A DNA stretch of 64,000 nt from Kingdonia uniflora (taxonomy: Eukaryota > Streptophyta > Magnoliopsida > Ranunculales > Circaeasteraceae), in contig JACGCM010001659.1 of assembly GCA_014058105.1 (NCBI GenBank), forward strand, positions 1,426,001 through 1,490,000, in the 5' to 3' direction. Shown here in pieces: positions 12,087 to 24,300 of the stretch (positions are counted from its first letter, which is position 1; every line of letters starts with the position of its first letter). Under the pieces are notes generated by a model. The model had not been told where the DNA came from and made no database searches. It saw nothing but the letters and a program-made list of their open reading frames with translations. Position numbers and translations under genes: made by a program.

Positions 12087-12972
12087 TTAGGGAAATTAAC
12101 TATATTAGTTACTTCTGCAGCAGTTATCGAGAGCTGAGATTAATAGAAAAACAACAACTGTGGCAAGATGAACTTGAGATACCAAAGTGATGATCTGGAG
12201 ATGTTGAGTCGAGGACTAGGTCTCTATCTTTAAGGCGTTTTTCCGCACTGGCCTTTGCAAATAGTTTATTGCTGCGTCGCCTCAAGTATAAAACAACATA
12301 TTAGGAACTTCTCTTGCACGGAAGAAGGACCTTCGTTTGATTTGCACTATCAATTGGTTTACACGAATTCTAGACTCGTGATTATATTGAAGAGAAGAGA
12401 AGAACTGTGTAATGTGATGATTGATAAAACTGAGGCACAGTTTCTTTTTATATATAGCAAGTTTGAAACGGTAACAAGGGTTAATGGTGGGACACGTCAT
12501 CAAAAACGTTCGAAACGGAAGTGAAACGTTTAAGACTTAATTACGGAACAGTTACGTTTGAGAAATTTAAAACTGAAAAGTTTAGTTCGAAATAGACTCG
12601 GCTCTAATTTGGTTTCCTAGGAACTCCAGATCGAAACAGACTCAGTTCGAGTTTGGTCTCCTGGCAACTCCAGGTCGAAAAGACTTGATTCGAAATGATC
12701 TAGGTCGAGATCGATTGGACTCAGTTTGAATTGGTCCAGTTGGTCCAGGTCGAAATAGAATTGGTTTTGACAAAATTAATTATTTCATAGAAGACCATGT
12801 TCGAGGCCCAAGCCCATGATCAAAATTAAGTTTTAAACCCATTTTTTTGTCCCGCCCCCACCCAGCATAGTGAATAAAGGACCTAGGTTATATCAAGGAA
12901 ACAAACTACTCTTCCAAGCAATGTGGGACTAAAGAAGCCACATATAGTTTTGGAGATATAAAACCCAATATA
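12087..12972 (-). repeat. copia 5' LTR
   Basis: It ends ...CCCTAACA at 12087, next to a worn primer site (TTTATAGTATCTGCT, resembling TTATGGTATCAGAGC) and the gag start at 12058. The outer end lies near 12972 at the break in the host ORF; the exact first base is uncertain because the terminal TG is mutated. Confidence 0.7.
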
Positions 12973-15900
12973 TGTGTCCGCCATAATTTTATTCACCTCA
13001 GTTTTGGAGTACCCCATTTTTAGGAGGTGACGCCCAAGTCTTTCACGCTGGATTACCACCTCCTCCAAATTATTTCTCACTTTTGTTGTCAGCTCATTGA
13101 TCTCCACCTCTTGAGAAGCCTTCAAGGATTCTAGTCGCTTCCCCTCCTTAGCCAAGCTAGCTTTCAATCAAGCTACCTTCTTCTCAAGCTCAGCCTTCCC
13201 CTTCTCAAGCTCATCTTTCTCCTTCTCCACTCTGAGGTAGATCCCCTTCATCAAATGAGCAGCCTTCAAAAACACAACAAGCATCGACCACATCGTTAGC
13301 TCAAATCATCATACAGAATTCAACAGATGTTCAAATCATCAAACTTACAGTTTTATTCATTTCCTCCTCACCATTGGGAACTGCAAGCTTTGCCATATCC
13401 TCCACTACTTTTAACTCATCTTCTTCACTAAGTCGGTCCTCTGAGGCTTTTGTACCAGTCAGTTGTGAAGGAGGGTCAACATTTCCTCTTTTCACCCCAC
13501 CTTCGACTTCACCACTTCCTGTGGTTCCAGAGGTCGAGCCACACTTCAGTAACCTCTTCTTTAGAAAAACCCGAGCTAGCTTGCTTGATGTAGTTGACTC
13601 CGACACATCCACAAAGTCCACTCCAGAGGCCTTGGGCAAGACCGTTCGTCTCTCTCCATCAGCTCCCCTCTTTTTGTTGCCACCAACACCCGTCATTAGC
13701 CTCATTGTTTGAGAATTTCAAACTTTCTCAGACTGGCTGTTAACACGTTTCTTCTTGTTGATGCCAAGTTCTTTCAAAACTGCTCGAACTCAATCCCTTC
13801 CAGAGCAACAGTGTCTAACAGGAACTCCTTCTTCGTCACTTTCGATTGAGGACCTATCAAACAACAATACATTATAACCAACAGATTGACATACAATTTC
13901 AACATTTCAATATTATACATTATACATTGTTATACTTACTTTGTTTCATAGTTCTACACAGAAGTTCCATGGGTTCTTCATCTCTCTCTAAAGGCAATCA
14001 CCCTTCACCAATATCATATTATCATTCCACATTCGACCTACTGAATTCAAATCGAAGAAAAGAGGTCGAGTCGAACTCGCAAAAAAGTATGCCCCTCCAC
14101 TTAAAGAATAGTTTTTCACCCCATAAAATTGTAAGATATCTTCAGGAGATATCCTCTTCTCCACTTCATCCTCCTCCCACAACTTATTCAAAAATTCACA
14201 GACATTAATTACCTCTCACATGTTCCCGTTCAACTGAACAGGACATGACCCAATGATATTCATAATTCCTTTCGCAAGATTACTAAGGGGTAGACACAAC
14301 CCATACTCCAATTAAGACATGTAATACAGAAAACTCTCTTCCAGTTCACCTTGGACATTTCCATCATAATACTCTAAGGAGATTGATTCGTCTAAACCCC
14401 TATCTACTTTCTCCTTCTCCAAATTAGCCAACAAAAAGAAATATTCCTCCCCAAATCCTACAATACAACTTCTAAACTGCCTACCAGCATGTTCTACAAA
14501 ATTACCCCATCTTCTCCTTACAGAAGCTTTGGCTTTACAAAACTCTCTAAACACATTAGAATCCAGATGATTGGATACCAATTTTCTAGGAAAATCTGGA
14601 AATTGAACAACTCCTACTTCATATTCCCTATCAGATACTACATTCTCGGACTCCGCCGATCGATCAGAGGTCGAAGCCTTATTAACAGGTGAAGTTTATA
14701 TATCAACTGCAACACTACAAATGAGGTTTGATCCTACAGAAAAATCCTCACGCTCAACCTACATACAAGTCCAGGTATTCCATCATTATCTTTACATATA
14801 CATCACCCGCATACATATATCTTTCATATCTCATTTTACAAATATATCAAACAGATTTTATAGATTGCTATAAATAGTAATTTTTAGATTTGCATACCAC
14901 AAAAAAGGATTTTCAAGATAAACACATTCCCAGTATCACAAATCATCTACTAACCTTCTATGTCATAATATGAATCTGACGCAGTGCCCAATCCTTCCCA
15001 CACAATACTACTATATAACCACCTTTGGGACTCAGTCTTTGTAACTCTCTCTCTCTCTCTTTGATTGTTGATCATTCTCGATTAATTTCTCACAAAATTC
15101 TCTAATACTTATATTTTCTCTGCAATTTATATTAGAAGTTGATAAACGTTTAAATGAAGAAGATGAAGCAATATTTATATTTTCTCTCTCTAACTGCTGG
15201 CAGTTATTGGGCCTCGCACGAGCCGTCCTCGATTTTGGAACTGAGGCATCCCTTCCACAATTAATGTCAGACGTCTTGAACCTTTTCGGTGAAAATACCT
15301 TCCCATCATTGCCCCCTGCCCTATATTTTAATATATTTTCATCTTTCTTTCCCAAATCTCCCTCTGACCTCCCCACACTCATGATGACTCAACACTTACT
15401 CGCAATCAAACTTTCCCTACTATTACACCAGAGATAAAATTAAAAGCTGCCTGTTTTTTCTATTTTTTGCTTCTTCTACTTATAGAAGTATTAACGTCAT
15501 TTCCAAAGCTCTCAGCATTCCAAAAAATATTCAAATTCATTTTTCACAACAGTCACAAACAACATTTGCAATAATAGATGACAGATTGAAACTTCATTCT
15601 CATTACATTTCTTTGACAGTTATTTGAACTCATGCAATGCACTCCCTTACATATAATTACACCATAAACATCCCTGATATCCTGGAGAGCCACACCTGAT
15701 CAGTTCACCTCCCGTAATTCTCACATCTTCTCTTCTTCAGCAATTAGTCTCAGAGCCTCTTTTCGAGGTAAAGGCTCCGCAATCACTTCCCAGAATAGCT
15801 CCTCGTAGAAGCGACGTCCGTACTCAAGTTCCCAACCCATCCAATCTAAACCTTCAAACTGACACTCGATCACTGGCGGGTCAACATCATAGTTTAACAA

Positions 15901-17567
15901 GTCAAAATTCCGCTCATACACTTCAACTATCTTTCTCGCCAACTATCTCTTAGCGGCATAAGGAATTCTCTCAGATCGAGTCTACACCATTTCTATTATT
16001 GTCCACCTATTTAAATCTCATTTCCCCTATTTATGCAGTTTACTAAATTACTCAAGATCCCCCACAATTTGTAATTATATTCTGTCTTTCACAACAGAAA
16101 CCCTAGTATCTTGAGGAAAACTATTTGAACTTATCTCCTCACATCGACCTCAATGAATTTGGCTTATTCCACATCGAACTTATTCTTTCCAAATCTAATA
16201 TTTCGGAACGACCTCCCTGAGCTTGAATTTCCAATTCTTATATATCCTAAAACTTCTACAGTTATCTCTCTCCCCCAATAATTCTAAGTCATTCAGTTCA
16301 AAAATGAATTCTTACACATCTTTTAGGATACAAATATATTTTTACAACTCGAGTATTATAATATATTTTATAGTTCCAATCTCATACATTACATTTCATC
16401 CTCTATTCGTAAATCTTCAAATTATTCATAGCTTGATTTCAAGAGTTATTCTATAAATCAACACAGAGTTTGAATAATAAATTTTATTAAGCTCGAATAT
16501 AAATTACAGGTACTTTACAGATATCGAATCTTTCAGATACTTTACAGATAACAAGTCTTTCAGGTACTCCGAAATAACAAATCCTTCAGTTCATCTGACT
16601 TCAGTGAGGTTTTACTAAAAAAATCTTCTGAAGTAAAGTATGCATTGGAAGTCACCAAACGTCCTTTTCCCTTCACACCAGATTACTCTGACTAGAAACT
16701 GGGTTTGGAGGAAGTCTGGGCGTAAAAGCAGAAAGAGTCAGTGCTTGAATCAACTCTTCAAATATAAGGTCTTCTTAGAGCCAAGAAACGATAATAGTGC
16801 AGAAGCAGACTTCCATTCTCTATCTCCCTTCTCCACTACAACCGTCACCTCCTCTATAACCACCACCATCGGAGAGTTGGTAGAGATGAAGAGGGCCCGA
16901 CCTTAGAATCCAATCCTATGCAAGACATCGGCACAACTGCCCCACAGTTACCCCAACCCCCGTATCTGTCTACTCAACCTTGTCTTCCTCAAGGATACGG
17001 AGATAACTCCAACGTTGCTTGTCTATCAAGACAACGTAATGAAATCTCCACATACAGTAAAAATCTTCTTCAGCTTCAGCCGCTTTTTCTTTCGACATAC
17101 CCTGATACGTCGGTGGAACGGGAAAGGGAGTAGGCATCTCCAAGGACTGATCACCAAAATATCTCAACTTCAACTTCTGCATCTCAATAGAAACTCTCTC
17201 TTCGTAAACCATTCCCCGAGTCTTCACCATTGTCAATCTAGACTTCCAAAGAATTTTGTAACAAACAGCGTACTTTGCCACAATCCTTGGTACATGTACT
17301 ATTTATATAACCCTAATATTTAATGTGTAGGTACGTTTTCCAAGCGTCATCATTCAAAACAGACAAAACTCTTAAAACCCCAAGCGTCGCATACATCAAT
17401 ATTCCCATCATTATTCAATGCAATAACATCCCCCCATAAAAATATACACATTTTCCATACAGTCAAATTCACATTAATGTTCCTTCCTTTTCAACTTCCA
17501 AAACCCATATACCCACAGATTCTTTCTCAACCAAAGCCACTCGTGACTTCAGTTGCGAGGGGGCGAT

Positions 17568-18056
17568 TGTAGGAACCTATTTTTCGATCTAACCCAATTC
17601 GAACTGAACTACCTCCATATCAGACTCACCCATTCTACATGTGACATAAACAGTCAGTATTGAAACCTACGTCACGAACTGATGAAGAACGTGGGTCGAG
17701 CACAACAGAAAAGCATAATAAGTCAAAGATACTTGTCTCTTACGAACTCAACAGTTATTCAGTCAAACACCACTTACCACATTGTTCGAAGAACGTGCTT
17801 CAGCACGATAAAGAACTATGGACAAGGCTTATATAAAGAAAAAGTTTCAGAAGAGACAAGGACCAAAAAAAAATATGAGAAATTACCAAGAAAACTATAT
17901 TTTCTCGATTCACAAACACCCAAACTTCTTATTTACAAGATCAAGAATTTCTAGTTCGAGAGATCACTTGTAATAAGATATCAGCCTCAAACATTGATTG
18001 CCTTCTATGTTAAATTCTTTAAACTATTTCCTATCATGAGGTCCTGGTTTGTAACA
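17568..18056 (+). repeat. Tat-type LTR A with preceding polypurine tract
   Basis: A polypurine tract (GCGAGGGGGCGAT, 17555-17567) sits directly before TGTAGGAACC, and the stretch ends TTTGTAACA at 18056. This gives a 489-bp LTR that reads left to right, opposite to the antisense ORF. A TATA-like TTATATAAAG lies near 17829. A homologous LTR in reverse orientation is at 58242-58703. It shows no likeness to the LTR at 651-1355, so those two do not form a pair. Confidence 0.75.
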
Positions 18057-18190
18057 CTCAAGAATAAAAATTAAGGAACTAAGAATAAAAATGAGGAAAT
18101 AACAGACTACGAACTTACAAATAATTCATTTACCGAATATACAGTGTTGAAAAAACCACATACTGAACCATTTATATAGGAGGTATACTA

Positions 18191-18611
18191 TTAGAGCACC
18201 TCCAACAGAAGAGTATGTTGTTAAGCTTTTCCCATACTTTTGTAAAAAAAAATCATCCAACAGGGTATGGGGTTTAGCATACTCACCCTCATACCCCTCC
18301 AAAGTATGCGAAACCTGAATTTGGCGAGGAGTATCTGTATATCGCCTAGGCGCTGAACTCATCGCCCAACAACCCTTAATTACAGTTGGCATCTCTCTCT
18401 CCCATCACAACTTTTCTCTTTAATATACCACTTCCTAGGCACTGAACCGTTGAGCGCCCAACAAAATTTTTTAATACACATGGCATCTCTCTCTCTCTGT
18501 GTCTCTCTCTCTCTTAAAACCGTAATTCTCTATTGGACGAAAATAATATGCGATTTTGAATACCGGTATGGTAAACCGAAATCGCATACTCTTCTATTGG
18601 AGGTGCTCTAA
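18191..18611. mobile_element. MITE, PIF/Harbinger-like
   Basis: The ends are inverted repeats of about 27 bp (TTAGAGCACCTCC ... GGAGGTGCTCTAA, extending inward to GAGTATG/CATACTC). They are flanked on both sides by CTA (18188-18190 and 18612-18614), a 3-bp target duplication. Length is 421 bp with no coding capacity. Inside, a segment ending in GGCATCTCTCTCTC occurs twice. The GAGCAYCTCCAA-type end is common in Tourist/Harbinger MITEs of plants. Confidence 0.75.
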
Positions 18612-19732
18612 CTAATAACTATAAACAATATCTCAACACATCGCATAATTTAACACATTGCGACCTAGGAAACACTAGGTCTATTTTGAACTCAAATCAA
18701 AACATAACTATTACTAATCAAAAGAAATTAATACAATTCAAACAATTCAAATTTCTTTACTCAATCAAGCACCATATGTTGTAAATAAATAATTATAAAA
18801 AATCAAACTCCGTCTGTAATGCACCGAATGCCATCAAACCTCCCCAATTAATTATTCTCCAAAAACATGAGAGTAATGATACTACAAGGCCGACCTCTTG
18901 AGGTCCGGTGACTTAGCTTTAATATTAAAACATTTTTTACTCTCTTCTCCACCTAAACCACTTTCCTCTCTCTCTCTCCTCTCTATACCCATCTATTTGC
19001 TTAATGAAAAGACATCTCACTAATCTCCATTTTCAATAAGCAAATTACAGAAAAGATTACAAATCATAAATAAGGTGCCATGTCCTCATCTCTATATCCA
19101 ATTTCTTCCCAAAATAATTTTTAAATGGAATAAAAAAAATATAAACCTTTCCCAAAATCTGAATAGAACCTAAAAGATGAATGCAAACCAAAAAGAAATC
19201 ATTCTCCATAATCTTCCAAATACTCAAATACCATATATGCATATAACAACATCTTTAAAAAAAATATGTTGAAGTGGAAAACCATGTGAGGTACCCAAGA
19301 TTCCTAGCTCTTTAAATGACTAACTTTTAAAATTGCACAACCCTATTCAATAATCAAATTCTATACATAGAATTGGGTGAATCAAAGAGATTAGGTCTGT
19401 TAAAAGAGGTGGGTTTGTAAAAGGAAAGTGGTTTAAGTGGGGAGAGGAAAAAGAAAAACAGATAATTAAATATGCCCTGTAGTATAACAATAACATCACC
19501 CAAAAAAAACATAAACAAATTCAAAACTCCTATACATATTTATTAAACCTCAAAACCCCCCAAACGTCAGAACTAACACCAACACCCACCGTACCCTTTT
19601 TCGTAATTACCACAAACTCCAAGGTCACAAGTAATATTACTAAATGCAGCCCAGACTTAGCAAACGTTTCCTTGAAAACAAACATAAAAAAGAGCATCTC
19701 CAGCAAAGCGAAAAAAGAAAAGCAGCAACACC
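18612..19732. other. intergenic, upstream of the single-exon gene
   Basis: No gene seen. It contains an inverted pair CTCCACCTAAACCACTTTCCT (18947-18967) and AGGAAAGTGGTTTAAGTGGGGAG (19421-19443), about 450 bp apart. These may be ends of another small MITE, but no target duplication was found. The promoter of the gene at 19733 must lie here; I see no convincing TATA box close to the start. Confidence 0.5.
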
Positions 19733-20683
19733 ATGAAAGCTTCGTTAAAGTTGAGAGAAGACCAAAACCCTTTTTTGAGAGCAAAAGTGCCTCTAAACAT
19801 ATTAGGGTTTCCCTTCCAATCTGGGGTTTCAATTGGAGACCCTAAAGAGCTATGTTTGAATCTTAACACCTTCTTCGATTCGGGTCCATCTTTCAAATTC
19901 TCTTATCGCCCCAACAATTTCACCAACCCCTTTGGTCTAATCGTCAAAACTGGGATTGGGTCTTTCGGCTCGCCGATTTTCTCTCCTTTGGCGATTAGTG
20001 TAGAGTTCAATTTCCTCGGTAACGGTAACCCTAATTTCTCTCTCCAGTTTAAACCTAAAATCGGAGATTTCTCGATCAAGAAATCGATCGAGTCAACGAT
20101 CCCAATTACGAAGGTCAAGTCTACGGGGAGTAACAATTTAGCGGATCTCGAGAAGTTTATCGACGGTGGGGAGACGTCGTCTTCGTCGTTGGAAAACGGA
20201 GTTAATAAAACTAACGGTAACGGCGGTTTCGTTATTAATAGAAGTAACGCTGTGAACGTGATTGACGAAGCAGTTAACGGAGTTGAAGTAACGGCAAGGA
20301 CGGTTCTACCGATTCGGAACCGCGCGTTGGTGAAGTTTAGGTGGGGGGTGAAGTTTCCAGAGGAATTGAAGAAGAGTGTGAGAGATCCAACGGCTCATAT
20401 TGCATTACACAAGATTCCTTTCCTCGTGATGAACAAAATCTCGATTGAACACGTGGCAGAGAAGAAAGGTGTCCCACAATTGGTAGACCCAGATGACGTG
20501 GGTAGGAAGCGGCAGCTGGAGGATCTCGTGTTGGAGAGTAGGTTGTTGAGGAAGGCGGTGGAGGAGATGGGTGCCCGTGGCGGTGAGTCGGAATCCGTTG
20601 TTGGCGCAAAGTATTCTAGGAGTAATCATGTGGATGAGTTGATGAAAGCTAAAACTGGTGGTGTCACCGGTGCCGGAAAATGA
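19733..20683 (+). CDS. plant-specific conserved protein of unknown function, single exon
   Basis: An intact 316-codon frame with no stops and balanced codon use, in a region free of repeats. The ATG lies in a favourable context (CAACACCATGAAAG). The N-terminal half (MKASLKLREDQNPFLRAKVP, then VKTGIGSFGSPI, EFNFLGNGNPNFSLQFKP and IGDFSIKK) matches a family I recall as conserved in land plants, with members of similar length and no assigned function. The first 120 residues look like repeated amphipathic beta strands. The middle is Ser/Asn-rich and probably disordered (140-185). A second conserved block (ALVKFRWGVKFPEEL, then PFLVMNKISIEHV) follows, and a charged coiled-coil segment (QLEDLVLESRLLRKAVEEM) is near the C-terminus. 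There is no clear signal peptide or membrane helix. The beta-rich repeat pattern suggests a membrane- or lipid-associated role only as a guess. It converges on the EML gene, whose stop codon is 676 bp beyond this one. Confidence 0.9.
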   Translation: MKASLKLREDQNPFLRAKVPLNILGFPFQSGVSIGDPKELCLNLNTFFDSGPSFKFSYRPNNFTNPFGLIVKTGIGSFGSPIFSPLAISVEFNFLGNGNPNFSLQFKPKIGDFSIKKSIESTIPITKVKSTGSNNLADLEKFIDGGETSSSSLENGVNKTNGNGGFVINRSNAVNVIDEAVNGVEVTARTVLPIRNRALVKFRWGVKFPEELKKSVRDPTAHIALHKIPFLVMNKISIEHVAEKKGVPQLVDPDDVGRKRQLEDLVLESRLLRKAVEEMGARGGESESVVGAKYSRSNHVDELMKAKTGGVTGAGK

Positions 20684-21359
20684 TATTACGACTTTTTGGT
20701 TCCCTAGTTATTTTTACTCGGGCTTATGTTTGTCTCCACAAATTGCAAACATCAACCATAATGTTATTTCGTGAATTTGTGTTACGGAGTGAGGTTAATG
20801 TTTTAGACAATAATTTTAACACAAATTGCAGCATTACTCCTAGACAAAGATAGATAAGATCATACGCGTAGGATTGTGCAAAAAATACACTTCAAAGTTC
20901 AAACCCTAACAGATGTTTGATAATCGCATTTTCAAGTCCAGTTATATTTCGGACATCCTGTAAAGTACATTTTTCTCCTTTTTGATCAGGGCCGTTCCCA
21001 CATTTCATTACTTCACTGGTATCTAGTATTAGCTACTAAACATAGTTCACAAAAATACAGAGACGAAGTAACACATTAGTCGGAAAGGTTTCAAAGGAAT
21101 TGAGTAAAGAATATAGAGCATCTTGTTGCTGTCTCCAGTAAAAAAGAATAGTTCACACTGATATACCTAAAAGTGCTATTTTCAGGTTAAAGTTTTTACA
21201 TGGTCACAAGGTCAATCACTACTAAACAATATACACAAGCATCCCAGCCTTTCCAGTAGACTACACTCTCCACATAAACAGATTATCACCAAGTTGTGCT
21301 TGAATTTTGGGAGGTTTCGCCTGACCTAGACTTCATGTGGAGCCTAGAAACCAAAAAGC
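20684..21359. other. convergent intergenic interval / 3' UTRs
   Basis: The interval lies between the stop of the + gene (20683) and the stop of EML on the - strand (21360). It must hold both 3' UTRs and polyadenylation sites. No coding sequence or repeat stands out. Confidence 0.6.
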
Positions 21360-24300
21360 CTAATTAACAACTTGCTGCTCTCTGCCTTCTCCCACCATAT
21401 TGTTGTCAAACTGGTTTCCACCACCATACTGCTGCTGCCCATGCAAGTGCTCACCCTCACCTGCTAGGAGAAAAAAAAAGTTCTACATTACATGAAGAAT
21501 TTATTGAATAATAATGTTTCCTGTTCACTTTAATCACGTCAGAAAGTTGTATATCAATAAATACTCAGTAAAATGTCTAATATGGTCCACAAAAATATAG
21601 GCATATATTGGTAAATAACACGTGCGGAAGGATGCATATAAATGAAAACTGTAAGACTTGTGTTGCTCTGTCAAAGGGACTGAATTCCAAATTGACCTCC
21701 AAATCATTCAACATAACTTACAAGATACCCAGAGAAAGCCAGTAGATCTGAACTGAATTGTTGTGCACTCAAGGTATCAAAATTGCGTAAAATAAAAACC
21801 TTCTGCGAGCAACCAGAAATCTATCAATCATTTATAAGGCTGCATATTATCCCCTATGAAATAATACATATTTGAAGGGAACCCCAGTATAAATTTCATT
21901 TTCAGGTACGTGAAATGAACTTGCAAAGATATTTGCTGACATAACTATAAGTTTCTACATTAAACAAGACAAAAAACGAATAATATAGTCAATTCATAGA
22001 TAACTGATTTTCCACTACCTAGTTTGAAACTAAATCTCTTTAACTGAATTAACATCTCTTTGGTGAGAAACGCTATCAAAAATAATTTGTGGAAATTTTG
22101 TTCGATATCATGTTTAGCCTGATAAGAAACAGATTAACTGGTTGAAGGGGTTTTCATAGTGTATCAAGAATTTCCTTAATAAAAATGCAATGTTACCAAG
22201 AGGCATTTCTACCAAAAGTTGGAAGAGCATCAAACGTCATGGGGATCATGTCTGATGTGTCTAGACATGGGTGATCGTCTACTCACCCATGTCATACCCT
22301 ATCTTATTTCCATTTTTACCCTTCTAGTGTAGTAGAATAAATCCCAACTTTGTTGTTGGAGAGTTTAGTTGTTAATTTTAGCTATTTAGTTATGTTGAGG
22401 GAAAAAACGTAATTTTATTTTATTTTATTTAATTCAATTGATTCTCTCTCACTTTCTAGTACTTTACATTAATGCCTCTCGGACAATCAATGAGGGATCA
22501 CCTGCATCTAAAAAGATTTCTACGTGTTTACATGGGGCAGCTTCAACCTTTGTAATAGATCGTGGGAATGGGTCGTTTACCCACGATCCCCAGTTTTAGC
22601 AGTTTTCTTTATATTGAAGGTTTTTTCTATAAGTAGGGGGAGTTAGTCAATTAGAGTAGTTAGTTCTATTATTTTATATTTTGTGAGTTTAAGGGAAACC
22701 CCTAGTTTTAGTTAATTCAATTTTAGTTTCTACACTTCGAATCTATTAATTGGTACCAAAGCAAGGATGAATCTTAGATTTGCTATGTACTTATAAGCAA
22801 TTATTAGAATTGCAGAGATTGATGCAAGTGTTGAAGCTGGGAGATCGATTGAGATCGATGGAGGCAACTTAAACATGAGCCACCGTGGAGAATTAACGGA
22901 GAGAGAAGTTCAACGGGTGATTGATGTGGTTGGTAGAGTAGAAGACGCGTTGGAAAGTTCACTAAGCGTGAATACCGCCCGATTGAAAACCCAACTCATG
23001 ACGAAGTTCAACCCAAGAGAACCGCACAAGCTCAGTCTTCATTACCGAGAATTCGACAATTGGGTAACAACGAATCACAAATCGCAAAATCCAATCAATT
23101 GGGGTAGGAGGGGACACAATTTGACGCCATAATTGGTGGGGTTTTGACGGTAATTGGTAATGGGTTGACCGGAATTTGCGACGGCAACAGTTCGGCACCG
23201 ACAGGGCCGACCGCGGCAAAAATGGGTATCAATAGGTCAGTGGCGACGCGAGAGAAACGCCGGAGGTCGCAACGATAACCGAAAACAGGAGAGAGACGCC
23301 GACAAGCTATGACATCGCCAAACGCAGCAAAGACTCGCCGACAGGCTTTGATTCGGCTCACAGTGTCACCGGAAGAGAGAGAAACGCTGACAAACCTTGT
23401 AACTGAAGCCAAAGAGAAGCTAGGGTCACCGGTACCCAACATGGGGTCGATTTCCATGAACTTACTTGCGGTGATTGATATTGATGTTTGTCACTTAATT
23501 TTGGGGCGTCCATAGCAGAGGGAGAGAAACGCAGTAATTGTTAGTAGGCCCAATATCATCACTTTTAACTAAAAAGGGGTTACGCCAAAAGTGGCCATGT
23601 TTGCCACCCTCGGGGATTCCTGCAGCTCCGCATACCAGTTTCCTAACAGAGACAAGATCGTGAGGGATTGCCTACGCACTACTGTGCATGAAGACGACTC
23701 CTCCCACACCGATTCTGGATCAGTTACGTTCAGTGTTGGAGCATTTTGTAGCGTTTTGTAGATGTTTGTCACGAACCAGATCCTCCAAGGTTACCTCCAT
23801 TATGAGATATTCAGCACGCTATTGACCTGATTCCCGGAGCACAGTTACCTCATCTTCCCCACTATCGTATGGATCCAGCGGAGCATGCGGAATTATACAG
23901 ACAGGTCATTAAATTATGCGACAAGGGCGCCTTGAGGGAGAGTAATGTCCCCGGTTGCAGTCCCCACACTCCTAGTCCCCAAAAAAGACAGAAGTTATCG
24001 TATGTGTGTTGATAGCCGTCAACAAAATTACGGTAAAATACAGATTTCCGATTCCGAGGTTGGAAGACATTATTCGTATGCGGCCAGGGGATGAATGGAA
24101 GACAACCTTCAAAATCAAGGACGGTCTCTATGAATAACCAATGATGCCTTTTGGGCTATCCAACGCTCCGTCCACATTTATGCGGTTAATGACAAAGATA
24201 TTATGTGACTGCATCGCAGAGCGATTTGCGGTGGTTTAATTTGATGACATCCTTATTCAGAGCTGAACTAGAGAGTAGCACGTCGTACATGTGGAGAGGG

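Larger units (their letters stand above)
8867..12972 (-). mobile_element. Ty1/copia element nested in the antisense ORF
   Basis: Two related flanking LTRs (8867-9700 and 12087 to about 12972) enclose a copia gag-pol read on the minus strand. The host ORF is cut inside the block ADTYVEEE: the left part ends ...ADTY at about 12975 and YVEEK resumes at 8866. The flanks carry ACATAT and ACCTAT, consistent with a mutated 5-bp target duplication. The LTRs differ at roughly one base in ten in the part I compared (8880-9000 against 12100-12230), so the insertion is not young. The left LTR lacks its first 270 or so bases after a deletion that also removed most of the reverse transcriptase. Confidence 0.85.
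6888..17230 (-). pseudogene. antisense extra ORF of a Tat-type element, copy A (multi-exon, broken)
   Basis: The frame begins at 17230 with MVKTRGMVYEE and runs leftward in several exons. Landmarks: FREFCKAKASVRRRWGN and EEYFFLLANLE (14580-14400); ISPEDILQFYGVKNY (about 14150); a basic region (13705-13331); an intron from near 13340 to near 13230; then QRERLGRHLLKMGYSKTEV (about 13060-13000). Coding resumes at 8866 with YVEEK after a copia insertion and continues as coiled coil to 6888. The domain resembles the 'putative gypsy type transposon' family (PF04195), whose members end in a similar GY..EEV..I.ADTYVEEE block; this is from memory. Antisense extra ORFs between pol and the 3' LTR are known for Tat elements. 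Stops and a frameshift near 13790 make it a pseudogene. Copy B at 59044-63667 matches exon by exon. Confidence 0.7.

Noticed and set aside
651..18056. One giant Tat element with LTRs at 651-1355 and 17568-18056
   Set aside because: The two LTRs have no visible similarity, so they cannot be the two ends of one insertion even though gag-pol and antisense ORF are in the expected order.
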